This document shows, in pieces, positions 1 through 7,162 of a stretch of 64,000 nucleotides of DNA; positions within the stretch are counted from its first letter, which is position 1, and each line of letters begins with the position of its first letter. The stretch comes from Haloplanus natans DSM 17983 (GTDB taxonomy: Archaea > Halobacteriota > Halobacteria > Halobacteriales > Haloferacaceae). Position numbers and translations under genes: made by a program. Where the stretch lies: NCBI RefSeq assembly GCF_000427685.1, contig NZ_KE386573.1:1348938-1412937 (forward strand). The letters are read 5' to 3'. The notes beneath the pieces are model-generated. The model was not told the DNA's origin and searched no databases. It was given only the letters and a program-made list of their open reading frames with translations.

Positions 1-138
1 GACCCCCGCGTCTCTTTCCCCTGGTTCAACGGGATGATCGTCCGCAAACGCGCCCTTTGTATTTCGGACGTGTGAGTCGACGGCGGCTTTCGCAATGTCC
101 ACGGACACCTCGTCCTCGGGAATCTCGTTCTCACTCAT
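1..138 (-). CDS. Hypothetical protein, N-terminal part (runs off the left edge)
   Basis: Reading on the minus strand from an ATG at 136-138, the frame is open for 46 codons to the window edge and begins MSENEIPEDEVSVDI. The ATG overlaps the TGA stop of the upstream gene as ATGA, the normal sign of translational coupling in an operon. The visible part is acidic and has no recognisable domain. It is the fourth gene of the leftward series HTH, Rep, Cys-rich protein, this gene, so a role in replication or maintenance of the integrated element is possible but unproven. Confidence 0.6.
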   Translation of the reverse strand, partial: MSENEIPEDEVSVDIAKAAVDSHVRNTKGAFADDHPVEPGERDAGV

Positions 139-413
139 GAGTTGTTAGCGTGAGCTTGGCATTTCTCACTGCCGCCGTCCCTAACGTGGACACTCATCGG
201 GAGGCGGATGCAGTACCTGCCGTTATCCAACTGTTCAGCACATCGGCCACACTCCTCGGCCCGTTCGCGGGTTTTAGCACCCAACTTGAACTTTCTCCCG
301 TCGCGTTTCGATAAGCCGAATTGTTCTCTCTCCTCTGCTGTGAGGGGGGCGCAATTGCCGTACTCGCTCCTCCACCGTTCATAGGGGCTATCGTCCCGTG
401 TAATCCCGTCCAT
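135..413 (-). CDS. Small Cys-containing protein of the integrated element
   Basis: A 92-residue protein of unknown function. It contains a CGRC pair near residue 55 and two further cysteines (RYCIRL and EKCQAH, the latter followed by a His), so a single zinc site of the zinc-ribbon type is plausible. The start ATG is 2 nt past the stop of the rep gene, and its own stop overlaps the start of the next gene (ATGA), so the three genes are very probably cotranscribed and coupled. Such small zinc proteins are common in haloarchaeal plasmids and viruses, often as DNA-binding accessory factors; that role here is only inference. Confidence 0.6.
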   Translation of the reverse strand: MDGITRDDSPYERWRSEYGNCAPLTAEEREQFGLSKRDGRKFKLGAKTRERAEECGRCAEQLDNGRYCIRLPMSVHVRDGGSEKCQAHANNS

Positions 414-415
414 TA

Positions 416-1546
416 TTAACTGTCGTCGTCATCGGTTTCTTTGAATGCCTGTACGTCGCCGTAATCGGGGAAGCCCTCGGAAGTCGACACCCACTGCCTC
501 GAAGACACCCACGCAGCCACGGCGCGGTCGATTTCCCATGGCTCGGTCGCTCCCGCAAGGGCAAGATGGGGCATCTGTTGGGCAACGTAGACAACACCGC
601 GAGTCGGGGTTACGTCACGGAGTCCGTCGATGCCGTCCCCCTCATCGCCACACCTCGTCGCCAGCAGCGGATCGTGTTCGATTCGCACTGCATCGGTGTT
701 GACAACGTCGTGAGCGTCCCAGGAAGCACGCGAACAGCGTTCAACGTGTTTGGCGACGGGGCGACGGAACATTTCGGGGCTTACGCTATCGTCGGGATCA
801 GCAATCCAACAGTAGATGTGCAGGTGAGGCGTAACCCACTGTCGGGTTCCCGACGTGATGCGGGCATACTCGAAGTCGAAGTCGTGTTTTTGACCGAGGC
901 TATACCGCAGGGAATCCATGACTGCTCCGACGTTGGCGTAGAGGTCTTCGGTGAGTTGCCACGGCGTCACCACCTTGCCGTTGTCGTCCGTGGGGGACAG
1001 TCGCAAGGACACCAACACCGTGGTTAGTCCTTCCATTTCGGCCCGCAGGTAGGCATCCCCGTCGAGTAGATTCGCGTACCACTGACGGGCACTTTCGACC
1101 TTGCTTGTTCGATTCGGTGTCTCACGGTTCGATCCGACCACTCGGCGGTACACTTCGCGGGCGGTCCCCCGCGTCATCGGTTGTGGAGTGGGGCACACCT
1201 CCGTCACGGGCGTTCCTCCGTTACCGAATGGGTCAACGTTGCAGTCACCACAGCCGCAACCGACGAAGGGAGCGGGGAGGCGTTCGGGATCGACACTCGG
1301 GGGAGCGATGAGTCCCTGATCGTACCTGCTCGGTGGGACTCGGTGGCTGTCGTCGCGGGGAGACGGTGGCTTTGGTGATGGTGGCTTTTCGGAGTAGGGA
1401 CATCTTGGCCCGCCCCCTTTGTCGTCACCATCTCCGACACCGCTACGGCCATCGTTTTCTCCCTCTCGATCCACGAACCGCGTGGGTGGATCGAGGGGTT
1501 CAGCCCCGCCGCTATCGGCGTAGAGGTCTTCGAGGGCGTCAAGCAT
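416..1546 (-). CDS. Putative rolling-circle replication initiator (HUH Rep)
   Basis: A 376-residue protein. Residues 241-243 form an His-Leu-His pair inside a hydrophobic strand (PHLHIYCWI), as in the metal-binding HUH motif of rolling-circle Rep proteins, and Tyr320 in VVYVAQQM is a candidate nicking tyrosine. The first ~125 residues are low in order, Pro-rich, with a Cys cluster (GCGCGDC). HUH Reps nick the double-strand origin and stay covalently bound to the 5' end through the tyrosine; in haloarchaea they occur in small plasmids and pleolipovirus-like elements. It follows the HTH gene by 12 nt and precedes the Cys-rich gene by 2 nt. A relaxase-like or transposase HUH protein remains possible. 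No obvious damage. Confidence 0.6.
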   Translation of the reverse strand: MLDALEDLYADSGGAEPLDPPTRFVDREGENDGRSGVGDGDDKGGGPRCPYSEKPPSPKPPSPRDDSHRVPPSRYDQGLIAPPSVDPERLPAPFVGCGCGDCNVDPFGNGGTPVTEVCPTPQPMTRGTAREVYRRVVGSNRETPNRTSKVESARQWYANLLDGDAYLRAEMEGLTTVLVSLRLSPTDDNGKVVTPWQLTEDLYANVGAVMDSLRYSLGQKHDFDFEYARITSGTRQWVTPHLHIYCWIADPDDSVSPEMFRRPVAKHVERCSRASWDAHDVVNTDAVRIEHDPLLATRCGDEGDGIDGLRDVTPTRGVVYVAQQMPHLALAGATEPWEIDRAVAAWVSSRQWVSTSEGFPDYGDVQAFKETDDDDS

Positions 1547-1558
1547 CCGCCGCGTCCC

Positions 1559-1792
1559 CTACCCATCGTCACCGATGATCCCTTCACCACGGAGTCGGCG
1601 CGACACCGTCGACTGACTAACCCCGAGGGCGTCGGCCATCTCGTCCTGGGTTAGACCCTCGTCGACATACAGGCGGTGGAGCAGGTCGGCGTCCCGTTGG
1701 GGAAATGGGTCATACCGTAACCGCTGTTGAACGTCGTCGGGTAATTCTGGATTCTGTTCATCGTCGGTCGCAGAGAGTCGTCCGAAAGACAT
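1559..1792 (-). CDS. Small helix-turn-helix protein
   Basis: A 77-residue protein whose C-terminal half reads LTQDEMADALGVSQSTVSRRLRGEGI, a clear helix-turn-helix with the recognition helix around SQSTVSRRL. The N-terminal half is acidic and unstructured-looking. It is the first clear gene of the leftward rep operon (12 nt before rep), so it may regulate its own operon or copy number, or help Rep at the origin. The C-terminal helix pattern resembles the sigma-70 region 4/Psq-type HTH. A TATA-like palindrome sits about 225 nt upstream (2015-2025), with another small possible gene in between. Confidence 0.7.
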   Translation of the reverse strand: MSFGRLSATDDEQNPELPDDVQQRLRYDPFPQRDADLLHRLYVDEGLTQDEMADALGVSQSTVSRRLRGEGIIGDDG

Positions 1793-1992
1793 ACTCTAAT
1801 CTCCTTGGAGACGCTATACCGACGACTAAGGCCGTGACGGATACCCGATTCAAAGCCTTTATCCGAATCCCCAGTGTAGGAACAGACGCAGTTAGGTTCC
1901 CACGTAGCTCGGTGCTCACAACACCGAGGGAGATCCCACGTCGGTATCTTTTGTAGCATCGTGTCGCGTAGACTCGTCTCTCGTTTACCCAT
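1651..1992 (-). CDS. Possible small Cys/His protein overlapping the HTH gene
   Basis: An open frame from an ATG at 1990-1992 (MGKRETSLRD...) of 113 codons. It carries a CCEH...NCVC cluster around residues 24-38 that could bind zinc. The ATG lies 28 nt from the centre of the TATA-like sequence TTTTTATAAAG at 2015-2025, as expected for a leaderless haloarchaeal gene. Against it: the last ~47 codons overlap the better supported HTH gene in another frame and look non-coding (Asn/Thr/Ser-rich). The real product may be shorter or may not exist. No homology is recognised. Confidence 0.25.
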   Translation of the reverse strand: MGKRETSLRDTMLQKIPTWDLPRCCEHRATWEPNCVCSYTGDSDKGFESGIRHGLSRRYSVSKEIRVCLSDDSLRPTMNRIQNYPTTFNSGYGMTHFPNGTPTCSTACMSTRV

Positions 1993-2014
1993 AGGCCACC
2001 CCGTCACTTAAGAC

Positions 2015-2025
2015 TTTTTATAAAG
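2015..2025. promoter_or_regulatory. TATA box, possibly bidirectional
   Basis: TTTTTATAAAG is a strong archaeal TATA element in an A+T-rich dip between genes. An ATG lies about 25 nt away on the plus strand (2045) and about 28 nt away on the minus strand (1992), both suitable for leaderless transcription, so it could fire in either direction. Confidence 0.45.
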
Positions 2026-2044
2026 TTTGTGGTACTTACGTGAA

Positions 2045-2140
2045 ATGGCCGAGACCACAACGAAAGTCATCTACATCGTCGAGTCGCCCATACTATCGTT
2101 TCTGAGCCATCCAACGGCGCTTCTGATAGCCTCCAAATGA
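2045..2140 (+). CDS. Possible 31-aa leaderless peptide
   Basis: An ATG at 2045, 25 nt after the centre of the TATA box at 2015-2025, opens a 31-codon frame beginning MAETTTKVIYIVESPILSF with a hydrophobic middle. Its TGA overlaps an ATG (ATGA at 2137-2140) that opens a further 60-codon frame to 2319 rich in Arg, Ser and Cys. The promoter spacing and the overlap suggest transcription to the right, opposite to the rep operon. Amino-acid composition is not typical of haloarchaeal proteins, so neither frame can be called with confidence; the transcript might instead be an antisense or counter-transcribed regulatory RNA. Confidence 0.25.
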   Translation: MAETTTKVIYIVESPILSFLSHPTALLIASK

Positions 2141-2859
2141 AACAGAGGGGTTTCTATCGGTCACGGCAGGAGCCGCTTTATATGCTCTATTTGCCCCGTT
2201 CACGAGACGGCGTCGACGTGGGGTGTTTCGTGTCCTACTGTTCCCAACAGAAATTGAAATACTGTGGGTTGGTGGTCGTCTCGGATAGTCGGAGACGCCA
2301 CGGCTCACGCCGCTGTTGAGTTACCCCACAGCCGAACGACAGTCTGAATCTGTGGGGTAACGGCTACTGTGGAGCCACCTACGGTCGTCGACGGCCACTC
2401 TCTCCACGGTCGCGCCATGTCCACGATAGGCCACCGACTCGTCTATAATCGTCGTGAGCGGCGCGTGATAGCCGTCTGTCGTCGTTGACGGGTAGGCACT
2501 GACCGAGGACACGACGGGAACAGCGGCCTATTTTCGTCCACACAATGGAAAAATAAAACCACTTCTTCAACGAGATATGCGGTGCGGTCTGCGGTGACTG
2601 TGGTGTACCCTGCTATCGTAGATAGTCAGTAACTCCACGACGGCTTGCGGAGTGAACCTACGTAGGGTATCAATCGAACAGTACCGAGACGTAGGTGACT
2701 GTCAGGCGTCGGTCCCTGACGGTTCGCTCCATCTCGGTCAAGATTCCCTCGATACATATAGGTACAGAACTACTCACTATTAAGCATTACCCAATAGTTA
2801 TCTACTATGAGGTGGCGCGGGGGTTCCCCGAATCGAAAAAGAACAGCTACGGGGTTCGA
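2141..2859. other. Gene-poor stretch of the integrated element, candidate replication/regulatory region
   Basis: No convincing protein gene. It holds the perfect 12-bp inverted repeat at 2320/2350, a palindrome CCTACGTAGG near 2658-2669, a GTCAGG...CCTGAC pair near 2702-2721, and two A+T-rich patches (about 2540-2565 and 2745-2810). Such a mix between rep/HTH genes and the integrase would suit an origin or operator region; that is inference. Confidence 0.35.
2320..2361. repeat. Perfect 12-bp inverted repeat with 18-nt spacer
   Basis: GTTACCCCACAG (2320-2331) is exactly complementary to CTGTGGGGTAAC (2350-2361). It lies in the non-coding stretch of the integrated element; CTGTGG also recurs nearby (around 2263 and 2366). 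It could be a Rep nick-site hairpin, an operator for the HTH protein, or a terminator. There is no T-run after it on either strand. Confidence 0.6.
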
Positions 2860-3987
2860 TTACTCCAAGCGGTCGAGTACGTCCCGTCGCTTTTCAGGTG
2901 GCGATTGATCGTAGCGGGCCGTCGTCTGCGGTGACTTGTGTCGTAGCTGGTTCTGTGCTGTGGATAGGTCCGATTCGTCGATGATGTACGTCGTCGTCGA
3001 CCGCCGTATCGAGTACCACGAGAGGGAGCGATTCGTCGTGTCGATTCCCGCGATCTCACACAGTCTATCGAGGACATACGAGAGGGAATCGGACGTGAAC
3101 GGGTTTCCCTCCCTCGTCTGCCACAGTGCCTCGGTCCCCTCGTATTTCGGTCGGTGCCGTCGTTCGGAAAGCCACCGTGAAAGCATCCGTGCCGTTCGGT
3201 CGGTCAATGCGGATGCCCACTCGTTGTCATCCTTTCGTGACCCTTCTTTCGGGACACGAAGCAGGTTTCGTTCGGTGTCGACCCACGCGACAGTAGCGCG
3301 TTCGACTTCCACGGGCCGAAGGCCACAGTCGAGAGCGGTGAACACCAACGACGGTATCTTGAATCCGTTGGCTTGCTCGAAGTGACGGGGGCCAATCTCG
3401 TCTTTCGGTATCTCGTAGCGTTGGGCCAGGTGAATCTTCCACCTGTCCCGTTCGTCGGGTGACAGTCCATTGTAGTTCGGGACCGTCCCATACTCCAAGG
3501 CGGCTTCGCGGATACGTCGTCGTTCTTCTTCTGTGAGAAAGTCCCGTGACGTAGTGGTGCTTTGATCGTTGCTGAACGTCCGTTCGGGGTCCCACTGTTC
3601 GTCTCCGATGGCGTGGTGACGCCACTTGAATAGCGTCTGAATGGCCTTCTGGACGTTCGCTTTCGAGTCGGGGGCTTTGTCCCCGTAGGCCAGTTCCTCC
3701 ATGTACGCGTCAGCATCGGCGTGTGTGACCGTCGTGGTGTAGGTGTCCCGACGGTCCCACGTCCATTCGTAGAAGTCATTAGCACGGTAACTGCGTCCCC
3801 GTGCCGTCCGTCTCGCGTATCCTTCGCCGTCGTCGGGGGACTTACCCTCGGCAAGCATCCACTGAATGAACCGTCGTCTGTGTTCGGCGTAATCGACGAC
3901 TTGGCGCGGGTTCAGATACTCCTCGGTGCCGTCAGGGACGATTGCGATACCATCTATCCGTTCGTCCAAGGGGTGAACGTCCGTCAC
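2860..3987 (-). CDS. Tyrosine recombinase/integrase
   Basis: A 375-residue phage-type integrase. The N-terminal ~130 residues look like a SAM-like core-binding domain; the catalytic half has Arg224 (CGLRPVEVE), Lys247, Arg328 in WYSIRR, His350 (LRHKSP) and the nucleophile Tyr359 (TARYDQ). The His of the usual HxxR box is Tyr325 here. It would cut and rejoin DNA at the tRNA-Glu 3' end (4249) to insert or excise the element. The start is GTG at 3985-3987, overlapping the TGA of the upstream 60-aa gene as GTGA, so translation is coupled. The order (small ORF(s) plus integrase at a tRNA) recalls the SNJ2-type haloarchaeal integrases, whose operon carries small accessory proteins. It looks intact. 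Confidence 0.9.
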   Translation of the reverse strand: MTDVHPLDERIDGIAIVPDGTEEYLNPRQVVDYAEHRRRFIQWMLAEGKSPDDGEGYARRTARGRSYRANDFYEWTWDRRDTYTTTVTHADADAYMEELAYGDKAPDSKANVQKAIQTLFKWRHHAIGDEQWDPERTFSNDQSTTTSRDFLTEEERRRIREAALEYGTVPNYNGLSPDERDRWKIHLAQRYEIPKDEIGPRHFEQANGFKIPSLVFTALDCGLRPVEVERATVAWVDTERNLLRVPKEGSRKDDNEWASALTDRTARMLSRWLSERRHRPKYEGTEALWQTREGNPFTSDSLSYVLDRLCEIAGIDTTNRSLSWYSIRRSTTTYIIDESDLSTAQNQLRHKSPQTTARYDQSPPEKRRDVLDRLE

Positions 3988-4166
3988 GGCCCGTCACCGT
4001 CCACCTGACTGTCCACGTCACCGTCCACTCGACTGTCCACGTCACCGTCCACTCGACTGTCCACGTCACCGTCCACCTGACTGTCCACGAACGGGACCGT
4101 CACTATCCGTGACGTGGTGGTTAGTCGAACGATACAACGAATCGGGTTGGTTCTATTGTCGGCCAT
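3984..4166 (-). CDS. 60-aa repeat protein coupled to the integrase
   Basis: Starts at ATG 4164-4166 and stops in the GTGA overlap with the integrase start. The N-terminal 27 residues (MADNRTNPIRCIVRLTT...) are basic; the C-terminal half is four copies of an acidic 8-residue unit VDSQVDGD/VDSRVDGD encoded by the 24-bp tandem repeat. It lies between the integrase and the attachment site. By position it could be an integration/excision accessory protein like the small partners of SNJ2-type integrases, or merely a leader frame for translational coupling. No domain is recognised. Confidence 0.5.
   Translation of the reverse strand: MADNRTNPIRCIVRLTTTSRIVTVPFVDSQVDGDVDSRVDGDVDSRVDGDVDSQVDGDGP
3995..4090. 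repeat. Four 24-bp tandem repeats before the integrase
   Basis: Units at 3995-4018, 4019-4042, 4043-4066 and 4067-4090. Units 1 and 4 carry CACCTGACTG and units 2 and 3 CACTCGACTG at the same place; the rest is identical apart from the last two bases. The unit is a multiple of three and encodes an 8-residue repeat on the minus strand. Located between integrase and attachment site, the units could also be arm-type integrase binding sites. Confidence 0.85.
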
Positions 4167-4248
4167 GGTTCGGGATTCACTGTGACGTTCGTCCCCGAAC
4201 TAATCGGACAGTAACGGGACTGTGAGCCGTAATCCACGGTGAGAAAAG

Positions 4249-4323
4249 TGCTCGGTCAGGGATTTGAACCCTGGTCGTCGGCTCGAAAGGCCAACATGAT
4301 TGGCCGGACTACACCAACCGAGC
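4249..4323 (-). tRNA. tRNA-Glu (anticodon UUC)
   Basis: Read on the minus strand from 4323 the sequence folds into a tRNA: acceptor GCTCGGT pairing with ACCGAGC, discriminator A at 4249, anticodon stem TTGGC/GCCGA around loop CTTTCGA (anticodon TTC), T arm CAGGG-TTCAAAT-CCCTG. No CCA is encoded. The 3' end faces the integrated element, and the complete tRNA is kept, so the element carries or regenerates the 3' end. The direct-repeat copy of the attachment core should lie left of the window. Confidence 0.95.
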
Positions 4324-4378
4324 GCCGCAGTTCCGACGAGGAGTGGACCCTTGATAAATCCGTCTTTTTCGGGCGCGG

Positions 4379-5992
4379 TCAGGTGACGTTCCGGAATTCG
4401 AAGCGGGCGCCGCCGTCCTCGCTCTCGGTCACGGTCACCGTCCAGCCGTGTGCCGTCGCCACGTCCTCGACGATGCCGAGGCCGATGCCGGTTCCGTCGT
4501 CGGCCGTCGTGTAGCCGAACTCGATGACGTGGTCGCGCTCCGCCTCGGGGATGCCGACGCCGTCGTCGGCGACGTAGAACCCGTCGGGGAGCGGACCGAC
4601 CGTGATCGAGAGGCCGGGTGTGTCGTCCGCGGTGTCGTCGCCACCGTCTTTAACCGAATCGTCGGACTGCGTCCGGTCGTGGATGGAGGCACGCACCACG
4701 CTACTGTCGGCCTCCGGCCGACTGCTCGTGGAACCATGCTCCACACAGTTCCGAAACAGGTTCTCGAACAGTTGCTGGATTCGGGTTCGGTCGCCGCTGG
4801 CGTCGCGGTCGAGGTCGACGGTCAACGTGGCCGTCGCCGTCTCGACCTGTGCCCAGGCGTCGGCCGCGACTTCCCCCAGTTCGAGGTCGACGGGGTCGTC
4901 GACGGCGCGGCCCGCCCGCGCGAGAATCAACAGGTCGTCGACGATAGTCAGCATCCGTTCGTGGGAGTTCGCGACGTTCCCGAGGGCCTCGCTCTTACAC
5001 TCCTCGCGCGCCACCTCGAGCCACCCCTCGGCGACGTTGAGCGGGTTCCGGAGGTCGTGGGAGACGAGCGTCGCGAACTTCTCCAGCCGGTCGTTCTGGC
5101 GGCAAAGCCGGTCTTTGGTCAGCTTGCGTTCGAGCGCGGCGCTCACCCACCGACCCATCAGATCGACGAGCGTGACCTCCCAGTCGGAGAACTGTTCGGT
5201 CCGCGGGTCGCTGTCGTAGAAACAGAACGTCCCGTACACCTCGTCGCCGACGAAAACCGGCGTGCCGAGATAGCAGCTGATTCCCCAGTCCCGGTTGCCG
5301 GCCCGCTCGACGAGGTCCGGGGCATCCTCTGCGACGTTCCCGAGGACGAGCGTCTCCTCCGTGAGGACGATCCGCTCGCAGTTCGTCGCGGCCAGGTCGA
5401 CGGTGTCGCCAGCCTCTAGGTCGCCGGGCGAGCGGACCACCTCGAAGACGTATTCGTCGCCCCGGACGCGCGAGAGCGTGCCGTAGTCCATGCCGAGAAC
5501 GCGCTGGCCGATGCGCAGGAGGTCGTCGACCCGCTCCTCGAACGTCGATTCCCGGTCGGCGATCGTCTCGTATATTTCCCGAAGGACGGTTTCGCGGCTC
5601 GCGACGCGGTCGTGGCGCCGACGCCGCTCGGTGATATCACGGAAACAGACGGACAGCCCCGTCTCGGACGGCGAGGCCCGCACCGCCAGCCACGCGTCGA
5701 GTGGTTCGTAGTACGCGTCGAAGCAAACCCGTTCCCCCGTCCGCATCGCCTCCCGGTATCGCTGCTCGAACGTCGTACCGACCGCTTCGGGGACCACCTC
5801 CCAGATGTTCCGCCCGACGAGCTCCGACACGGAGACGGACTCGCCGGCGGCGTCACGGATGACGGCGCGCCCAGTCTCGTTCAGATACGTGAACCGCCAG
5901 TCGGTGTCGAGTCCGAAGACGCCCTCGCTCAGCCGGTCGAGGACCTCCGTCGTGGTCGAATCGCCGTCGTCTCGACCGTCAGCCATCCACAC
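4379..5992 (-). CDS. PAS-GAF sensor histidine kinase
   Basis: A 537-residue cytoplasmic sensor kinase: PAS domain (about 15-122, FRDITERR end), GAF domain (about 135-290), HisKA with H-box SHDLRNPLNV (phospho-acceptor His312) and an HATPase domain with N box (LFRNCVEHG), G1 (DDGVGIP) and G2 (GTGIGLGIV). No membrane segment, so it should sense an internal signal such as redox state, light or a small ligand through PAS/GAF. No receiver gene lies next to it, which is typical for haloarchaeal orphan kinases. The ATG at 5992 is about 26 nt from a TATA box (6013-6020), fitting leaderless transcription; a second ATG lies two codons in. Ends 56 nt before tRNA-Glu. Confidence 0.92.
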   Translation of the reverse strand: MWMADGRDDGDSTTTEVLDRLSEGVFGLDTDWRFTYLNETGRAVIRDAAGESVSVSELVGRNIWEVVPEAVGTTFEQRYREAMRTGERVCFDAYYEPLDAWLAVRASPSETGLSVCFRDITERRRRHDRVASRETVLREIYETIADRESTFEERVDDLLRIGQRVLGMDYGTLSRVRGDEYVFEVVRSPGDLEAGDTVDLAATNCERIVLTEETLVLGNVAEDAPDLVERAGNRDWGISCYLGTPVFVGDEVYGTFCFYDSDPRTEQFSDWEVTLVDLMGRWVSAALERKLTKDRLCRQNDRLEKFATLVSHDLRNPLNVAEGWLEVAREECKSEALGNVANSHERMLTIVDDLLILARAGRAVDDPVDLELGEVAADAWAQVETATATLTVDLDRDASGDRTRIQQLFENLFRNCVEHGSTSSRPEADSSVVRASIHDRTQSDDSVKDGGDDTADDTPGLSITVGPLPDGFYVADDGVGIPEAERDHVIEFGYTTADDGTGIGLGIVEDVATAHGWTVTVTESEDGGARFEFRNVT

Positions 5993-6012
5993 CCACCGAC
6001 ACCATCGTCATA

Positions 6013-6020
6013 CGTATAAG
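6013..6020 (-). promoter_or_regulatory. TATA box of the PAS-GAF kinase gene
   Basis: On the minus strand CTTATACG lies about 26 nt before the ATG at 5990-5992, the spacing of haloarchaeal leaderless promoters. Confidence 0.55.
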
Positions 6021-6135
6021 TAGGCGACTGCGTTCAAAAGCTCACCGGCGGTTCGTACTGTCGACCGTCTCCGTTTCACGATAGTCGGTGGCCCGGAGTG
6101 GCGAACATCGCACCGCCAGCCCCAGTCGTGGCCGA

Positions 6136-6693
6136 TCACGACGGCGTTATCTCGAACGTCGTCGATACGCCGTCGGAAGTGCGGTGGAGCTGGAGTTCGC
6201 CGATGGCGGCCGTCGCGGTCAGTTCCCCCGTGGGCCAGTCGCCCGTCTCGAAGGTCATGGCGTCTTCCCACGTGTGGAGCCCCGCGGTGTCGACGCGCCG
6301 GTCCACGTCGCGGAACCGCCGAACCACCAGGTCGCCGTCGTGAACCACGTCGACGCCCTCCTTGAGATTGATCGTCCCCTCGGGGACCCGGAGGCGGTAC
6401 CGGAAGGCGACGACGGCTGGCTGGCCGCGCTGGATTCGCTCGACCCGGTTCGCGGTCAGATCGCCCGGCTCAGCCCACGTCGAGACGACTGCTACGTCGA
6501 GCAACTGCGGCAGATACTGTCGCTCCGGGGGCGTCATCGTCGGTGCCGGCGTCCCGGTTGGCGTCGGCGTGGCGGTGGCCGTCTCGGGCGGCGCGGCCGT
6601 CGCCGTCGGCGTCCCGTCGGTCGAGGGTTCGGTCCCCGTCGAGCCACAGCCCGCGAGTCCGGTGATCCCCGCTAGGAACGCGCGTCGATCCAT
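6136..6693 (-). CDS. Small secreted lipoprotein of unknown function
   Basis: Start chosen at ATG 6691-6693 because the product then begins MDRRAFLAGITGLAGCG, a haloarchaeal Tat-type lipoprotein signal with lipobox LAGC. A Thr/Pro/Ala-rich linker follows (to about residue 55), then a ~120-residue folded domain with no family I can name. It would be anchored on the outer face of the membrane. It follows the PQQ remnant by 23 nt in the same direction. Upstream ATGs would put extra residues before the signal peptide and are less likely. Confidence 0.75.
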   Translation of the reverse strand: MDRRAFLAGITGLAGCGSTGTEPSTDGTPTATAAPPETATATPTPTGTPAPTMTPPERQYLPQLLDVAVVSTWAEPGDLTANRVERIQRGQPAVVAFRYRLRVPEGTINLKEGVDVVHDGDLVVRRFRDVDRRVDTAGLHTWEDAMTFETGDWPTGELTATAAIGELQLHRTSDGVSTTFEITPS

Positions 6694-6716
6694 AGCATCC
6701 GGTGGGGGAGTCAGCA

Positions 6717-7004
6717 TTATAAGGATTCGTCATACACTCCGGCGCGTCCCAGCCCGGGCGTGTCGTCGTCGGATCGGTCGAGCGCGCGGAGGCCATCACA
6801 CGCCGGGACGTAGAGCCGGCCGGCGTCGACGACGCTGTCGTCGTGGAGGCAGAGCCGGCGGTCGAACTGGTCCTCGTCGTAGCCGACCGTCCACCGTTCG
6901 GTGCCGTCGGCCGACGACAGGGCGAACGCCGGCGCGCCGCGGACGCTCTTCCGCCAGCGGATGCGGTTGGCGTCGAGACCGACCGCCGCGCCCACCGTCG
7001 CCAA
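6717..7004 (-). pseudogene. Remnant of a PQQ-type beta-propeller protein
   Basis: The ~95-codon frame contains blade-like sequences (LSSADGTERWTVG and GRLYVPACDGLRALD) of the PQQ-enzyme/beta-propeller repeat family, which normally has many blades over 350-450 residues. Here only about one and a half blades remain and there is no ATG; the only starts are TTG 7004 and an internal GTG. The frame is cut at its 5' side by a TGA just inside the palindromic repeat at 7013-7068. It is best read as the 3' end of a gene truncated by repeat insertion or deletion. Confidence 0.6.
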
Positions 7005-7012
7005 CAGGAAGC

Positions 7013-7068
7013 CTATAGTAGCTCACACCTGATCGCAGGATTGCTCTGACTTACAAAGGCTACTGTAG
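7013..7068. repeat. 56-bp palindromic repeat (diverged family member)
   Basis: CTATAGTAGC (7013-7022) and GCTACTGTAG (7059-7068) are inverted repeats with one mismatch. Reading inward from the right end gives CTTTGTAAGTCAG, which matches the TTATTGTAAGTCAG of the larger palindromic family found at 8008 and elsewhere. It abuts the broken PQQ gene. Confidence 0.5.
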
Positions 7069-7162
7069 CTGCGACGACCAGCGATCCGATGACATATCGG
7101 ATGATGGATAGCTCCCCCGCTTATCATCGCCCGTCGCCGTCCGGCGTGTGGTTCGACCGGCC

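Larger units (their letters stand above)
1..4248. mobile_element. Integrated element (plasmid/provirus-like), integrase-proximal end
   Basis: The stretch left of the tRNA-Glu gene carries a tyrosine integrase reading away from the tRNA 3' end, an HUH-type replication protein, a small HTH protein and small ORFs without housekeeping relatives. Its base composition is visibly less G+C-rich and its codon use less biased than the rest of the window. This is the usual arrangement of haloarchaeal elements integrated into a tRNA 3' end (SNJ2-type proviruses and related integrative plasmids). The left boundary and the second attachment site lie outside the window, so size and completeness are unknown. 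No structural (virion) gene is visible in this part. Confidence 0.75.

Noticed and set aside
2093-2570. Several short frames in the gene-free region of the integrated element
   Set aside because: Arg/Ser-rich, no start signals at leaderless distance from a TATA box, mutually overlapping; composition does not support coding.
3995-4090. Possible CRISPR array
   Set aside because: The four units are directly adjacent without spacers and are in frame inside a short gene; no cas gene nearby.
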